Shown here: positions 61,123-64,000 of the stretch, one piece after another
How positions within the stretch are numbered: position 1 is the first letter of the stretch
Layout of the letters: the number at the start of each line of letters is the position of its first letter
Origin: Verrucomicrobiia bacterium
Lineage (GTDB): Bacteria; Verrucomicrobiota; Verrucomicrobiia; Verrucomicrobiales; Akkermansiaceae
Direction: 5' to 3'
Assembly (NCBI GenBank): GCA_030432565.1
Contig: JAUIGV010000019.1
Location: 1-64,000 of the forward strand
Length of the DNA: 64,000 nt
Made by a program: the position numbers and the translations under genes
Notes under the pieces: generated by a model
Database searches by the model: none
What the model saw: the letters and a program-made list of their open reading frames with translations, nothing else
Told to the model about the DNA's origin: nothing

Positions 61123-61929
61123 GTGCCACAATACGACGAACCATCTCCACAAGAGCTCCACGCCCTCGCCATTCTCTGGAACGAGGGTCCAAGTACAGTC
61201 GGCTTCGTACATGAAATGATGAACGAGGACGCCGGTGATCGGACCTACACGACCACACTAGCCGTGATGCGTAATCTCGAGAAAAAGAATCTCGCCGCCC
61301 GCAACACCCAGGGCCGGGCGCACGTCTACGAAGCAAAGGTGGATCGCGAGATCATTCTCAAGCCACGCTTGCAGGACCTCGTTCATAACAGTTTCGGAGG
61401 AAGCCTTGGACAGGCGATCCTCTCCCTAATCTCAGTTGGTGTCATGACGCCCGACGAGAAAACCGCGGTAACCCGCGTAATCAAACAGCACAAAGCCATG
61501 GCTGCGAAAAAGAAGACCACAAAAAAGAAGGCCGCTAAAAAGGCCGCTAAAAAGCCCGTGGCTGCCAAGAAAAAGGTAGCCAAGAAGAAAGTCGCCAAAA
61601 AAGCGGCTACGAAAAAAGTCGCCAAAAAGGCGGTTAAGAAGGTAGCTAAGAAAAAAGTCGCCAAAAAGGCAGCCCAGAAAAAGGTCGCCAAAAAAGCCGC
61701 TAAAAAGAAGGTTGCCAAGAAAAAGGTAGCCAAGAAAGCCGCCAAGAAAAAAGTCGCCAAAAAGGCTGCCAAGAAGGTCGCTAAAAAAGCGGCCAAGAAA
61801 AAGGTAGCCAAAAAAGCGGCCAAGAAGGTGGCTAAGAAAGCCGCCAAGAAAAAAGTCGCCAAAAAAGCGGCCAAGAAAAAGGTAGCCAAAAAGGCTGCTA
61901 AAAAGAAAACCGCCAAAAAACGCAAGTAA
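61123..61929 (+). CDS. BlaI/MecI-type repressor fused to a histone-H1-like Lys/Ala tail
   Basis: A 268-residue two-part protein. Residues 1-123 are a full-length BlaI/MecI/CopY winged-helix repressor (PSPQELHALAILWNEGPST, YTTTLAVMRNLEKKNLAAR, HVYEAKVDRE). Residues 124-268 are almost only Lys, Ala and Val in KKVAKKAAKK units, ending TAKKRK, resembling chlamydial Hc2 and eukaryotic H1 tails. The tail should bind DNA strongly and non-specifically. An internal ATG at 61498 (MAAKKKTTKKK) could produce the tail alone. No BlaR1-type sensor is near. The GTG start at 61123 has no clear ribosome site. A terminator follows. Confidence 0.9.
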   Translation: MPQYDEPSPQELHALAILWNEGPSTVGFVHEMMNEDAGDRTYTTTLAVMRNLEKKNLAARNTQGRAHVYEAKVDREIILKPRLQDLVHNSFGGSLGQAILSLISVGVMTPDEKTAVTRVIKQHKAMAAKKKTTKKKAAKKAAKKPVAAKKKVAKKKVAKKAATKKVAKKAVKKVAKKKVAKKAAQKKVAKKAAKKKVAKKKVAKKAAKKKVAKKAAKKVAKKAAKKKVAKKAAKKVAKKAAKKKVAKKAAKKKVAKKAAKKKTAKKRK

Positions 61930-61957
61930 GGATCTCGATCCCTACCTGGTAATTTTC

Positions 61958-61988
61958 AAGGGACACTCCAAACGGGGTGTCCCTTTTC
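61958..61988 (+). terminator. Intrinsic terminator after the BlaI-H1 fusion gene
   Basis: AAGGGACAC (61958-61966) pairs with GTGTCCCTT (61977-61985), extended by inner UCC/GGG pairs with an AAAC loop. The T-rich continuation makes it a good intrinsic terminator. Confidence 0.85.
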
Positions 61989-62027
61989 TCTTTTCTCCAA
62001 TCCTCCTTCAGCTACATCCTTCTCATC

Positions 62028-63572
62028 ATGTTTTGTCATTCTAAAATCCTTACCACTCTTCTGGGCATCCTCGCCATCGCATCCGCCTCAGCAGAGAAGA
62101 AACCCAACGTCATCGTCATCATGGCCGACGACTTGGGCTACGGCGATCTCTCCTGTTACGGAGCCACCACTTTCAAAACACCTCACATCGACAAACTCGC
62201 CGCCGGAGGCCAACTCTTCACCAGTGGATACTGTTCCGCCTCCACATGCACACCCACCCGCTACTCCCTGCTCACCGGCAATTACGCCTTCCGTAAGAAG
62301 GGAACCGGAATCGCGCCCCCTAACGGACACCTCATCATCGATGCTGACACTTTCACCCTGCCCGACCTCATGAAGAAAGCTGGCTACCGGACCGCCGTCG
62401 TCGGCAAGTGGCACCTCGGACTTGGAGAAAAAGGCAAAGGTCCGGACTGGAACGGCGAACTCAAACCCGGCCCCCGCGAGATTGGCTTCGACCACCACTT
62501 CCTTCTTCCCACCACCAACGACCGCGTCCCCCAGGTCTACGTCACCGATAGCCGTGTCCTCAACCTCGACCCCAAAGACCCCCTCTGGGTCGGCAACAAG
62601 AAGCCATCTCCGGATCACCCCACCGGGATCACCCATCGCGACTCCCTCAAAATGGACTGGTCTCACGGTCACAACTCCACCATTCACAACGGAATCTCTC
62701 GCATCGGATTCTATACCGGCGGAGAAAAAGCCCGCTTCCGGGACGAAGACCTCGCCGATAAGTGGGTCGAGAAATCAGTCGAATGGATCGAGAAAAACCA
62801 GGACGATCCATTTTTCCTCTTTTATGCTTCGCACGATCTCCACGTTCCCCGCATCCCTCACGAGAGATTTCAAGGAGTGACTCCGCACGGCTTCCGCGCC
62901 GATTCCATCGTCCAACTCGACTGGACGGTCGGCGAAATCATGAAGACCCTCGATCGTCTCAAGCTCACTGAAAAAACTCTCGTGGTCTTCTGCTCCGACA
63001 ACGGCCCTGTCATGGATGATGGCTACAAGGACGGCGCGGTTGAAAAAGTGGGAACACACAAAGCCGCAGGTCCCTACAAAGGTGGCAAATACAGTGTCTA
63101 TGAGGGCGGAACCCGCACCCCTTTCATCACCTACTGGAAAGGCCAAATCCCGGCAGGAAAATCAGATCAAATGGTCTGCACCATCGACCTCGCCACCAGC
63201 CTTGCCAAGCTCACTGGAACTGAAACGCCGAAAGATGCCTTCAAGGACAGCTTCGACGTATCAGAAGCCCTGCTCGGCAAGCCCGACTCGAAAGGCCGGA
63301 CACACCTCATCCAGCAGGACAACGGGGGACGAGGAAAATTTGGCTTTCGCAAGGGCGACTGGAAGTTAACCAAACATCCCGGCGGATCAGCTCGAAATAC
63401 CGTCGTCGAAAAGCAACTCGCCAACACCAAGGTTCCCGAATTTCAACTTTACCATCTCAGCAAGGACCCGGCTGAAAAAAAGAACGTCATTAAAGACCAG
63501 CCCAAGATCGCAGCCGAGATGAAAGCTGAATTGGAAATCCTCGTGAAGGCAGGCCGATCACGTCCGGAATAG
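62028..63572 (+). CDS. Secreted type I sulfatase
   Basis: A 514-residue formylglycine sulfatase, exported (signal about 1-21). The active-site motif is CTPTR (Cys74-Arg78), where Cys is converted to formylglycine by FGE. Metal ligands appear in VIMADDLGYGDLS, then KWHLGLG, SHDLHVPR and FCSDNGPVMDDG. It removes sulfate from sulfated polysaccharides or related compounds; substrate unknown. No FGE/sulfatase-maturase is in the window. Start 62028 chosen for the signal peptide; an upstream in-frame GTG at 61977 lies in the terminator. Confidence 0.95.
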   Translation: MFCHSKILTTLLGILAIASASAEKKPNVIVIMADDLGYGDLSCYGATTFKTPHIDKLAAGGQLFTSGYCSASTCTPTRYSLLTGNYAFRKKGTGIAPPNGHLIIDADTFTLPDLMKKAGYRTAVVGKWHLGLGEKGKGPDWNGELKPGPREIGFDHHFLLPTTNDRVPQVYVTDSRVLNLDPKDPLWVGNKKPSPDHPTGITHRDSLKMDWSHGHNSTIHNGISRIGFYTGGEKARFRDEDLADKWVEKSVEWIEKNQDDPFFLFYASHDLHVPRIPHERFQGVTPHGFRADSIVQLDWTVGEIMKTLDRLKLTEKTLVVFCSDNGPVMDDGYKDGAVEKVGTHKAAGPYKGGKYSVYEGGTRTPFITYWKGQIPAGKSDQMVCTIDLATSLAKLTGTETPKDAFKDSFDVSEALLGKPDSKGRTHLIQQDNGGRGKFGFRKGDWKLTKHPGGSARNTVVEKQLANTKVPEFQLYHLSKDPAEKKNVIKDQPKIAAEMKAELEILVKAGRSRPE

Positions 63573-63649
63573 GCTCATCACTTAAATTGCTCCAAAAAAG
63601 GCATTTTCCTGTTGCCAGATCCCGGCTCTCCTCCTAGTTTTCGCCCGCC

Positions 63650-63724
63650 GCTCGGCTAGCTCAGGGGTAGAGCACCACATTGACATTGTGGGGGTCGCTG
63701 GTTCAAATCCAGCGTCGAGCACCA
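63650..63724 (+). tRNA. tRNA-Val (anticodon GAC)
   Basis: A complete cloverleaf. The acceptor stem GCTCGGC (63650-63656) pairs with GTCGAGC (63714-63720) with one G-U. The D arm GCTC...GAGC, the anticodon stem CCACA/TGTGG with loop TTGACAT (anticodon GAC) and the T arm with GGTTCAAATCC are intact. The 3' ACCA is encoded (63721-63724). Confidence 0.97.
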
Positions 63725-63740
63725 TCTTCAAAACCCTATG

Positions 63741-63776
63741 AAACGCTGCAACTGTAAAGGTTGCAGCGTTTTTTTT
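63741..63776 (+). terminator. Intrinsic terminator after tRNA-Val
   Basis: AAACGCTGCAAC (63741-63752) pairs perfectly with GTTGCAGCGTTT (63760-63771) over a 7-base loop, followed by a T-run to 63776. It ends the tRNA transcript. Confidence 0.93.
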
Positions 63777-63843
63777 GCTGATTTGCATCAACCCAAAGGC
63801 AAAGGCTAAGCCCTCCCGCCAAGAGCAAACTCCTGGCAGTTAG

Positions 63844-64000
63844 TTATCCATCATTTCTAGAAAGAATTTCGTAAAACGAAACAGGCTCTCGACGCGCCAC
63901 CCTTCGTCCAGCCACATTTGCCAAACGCAAAAGCAGATGTTCTTCCCAGTGGCGGCCAATCGCCTGCATCCCAATAGGGAGTCCTTTCCCGGTATAGCCC
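63844..64000 (-). CDS. Amidase-signature-family protein, C-terminal fragment
   Basis: An open frame enters from the right edge on the minus strand and stops at TAA (63844-63846). About 51 C-terminal residues are visible, with GLPIGMQAIGRHWEEHLLLR, the conserved end of amidase-signature enzymes such as GatA and related amidases. The catalytic Ser-Ser-Lys part lies outside. Which amidase it is (GatA or a paralog) cannot be decided. Confidence 0.75.
   Translation of the reverse strand, partial: GYTGKGLPIGMQAIGRHWEEHLLLRLANVAGRRVARREPVSFYEILSRNDG

Noticed and set aside
61383-61925. Minus-strand 180-residue ORF with many Phe/Leu/Ala repeats, looking like a membrane protein
   Set aside because: It is the antisense of the KKVAKK repeats; the reverse of AAG/AAA/GCC codons gives Phe/Leu/Ala runs by itself.
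63582-63791. 69-residue minus-strand ORF over the tRNA-Val gene
   Set aside because: It is the antisense of the tRNA and its terminator; ORFs of this type are frequent false calls at tRNA genes.

Overview
The window is about 64 kb of gene-dense bacterial chromosome with moderately high G+C. It most likely comes from a Verrucomicrobiota bacterium (Verrucomicrobiae). This is inferred from gene content: a PEP-CTERM protein, a cytochrome c/DUF1552 protein pair of planctomycete-verrucomicrobial type, a PmoA-like (DUF6807) protein, a sialate O-acetylesterase, a sulfatase, a Minf_1886-family protein, a large-type IspG, and an RpoD with a lysine/alanine-rich histone-like extension. Outer-membrane genes (TamA/TamB-like pair, TolC, beta-barrel) show a diderm envelope. 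No plasmid, phage, insertion sequence or CRISPR array was seen. No intergenic stretch exceeds about 215 bp.

Layout. 1-4 kb: tail of a PEP-CTERM protein, a His-rich outer-membrane barrel behind a 19-bp dyad, and pheT. 4-10 kb: a DUF1287 protein, a CBM9-like protein, a family 9 glycosyltransferase, the ispG-clpS-DUF2017 operon (minus strand) and a TraB-like secreted protein. 10-18 kb (minus strand): ECF sigma factor, anti-sigma factor, large c-type cytochrome protein, DUF1552 Tat protein and sialate O-acetylesterase, a regulated-looking catabolic locus. 18-26.5 kb: DUF6807 protein, tamB-tamA and an orphan NuoE-NuoF fusion. 26.6-37 kb (minus strand): threonine aldolase, then an array read tetR, tolC, hlyD, RND pump, type III polyketide synthase, four-domain FKBP, with two copies of a 20-bp operator upstream of tetR.

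37-48.6 kb: orphan DNA methyltransferase, Hsp33-like chaperone, rpoD with a histone-H1-like N-terminus, Minf_1886 protein, secreted esterase, UbiA prenyltransferase, tsaD, two membrane proteins, a radical SAM protein and a translation-coupled secreted protein. 48.6-54 kb: a 1162-residue TerB-like/FHA-like/ABC-2 transporter facing a roadblock-ParA operon. 54-64 kb: DUF255-like lipoprotein, hisB-hisH, rpmB, a uracil-DNA glycosylase lacking the Fe-S cysteines, uppP, a LysM lipoprotein, a cysteine-less thioredoxin-like protein, a BlaI-type repressor fused to a histone-H1-like tail, a sulfatase, tRNA-Val(GAC) and the C-terminus of an amidase running off the right edge.

The most unusual signals are the matching Lys/Ala-rich tails on two unrelated transcription regulators (RpoD and a BlaI-type repressor), the efflux/type III PKS/FKBP array with duplicated operators, and the multidomain ABC transporter beside ParA-roadblock. 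Many genes lack a clear Shine-Dalgarno sequence, so several starts were chosen from family N-termini or signal peptides. Family names come from recognising motifs by eye; no database search was run.
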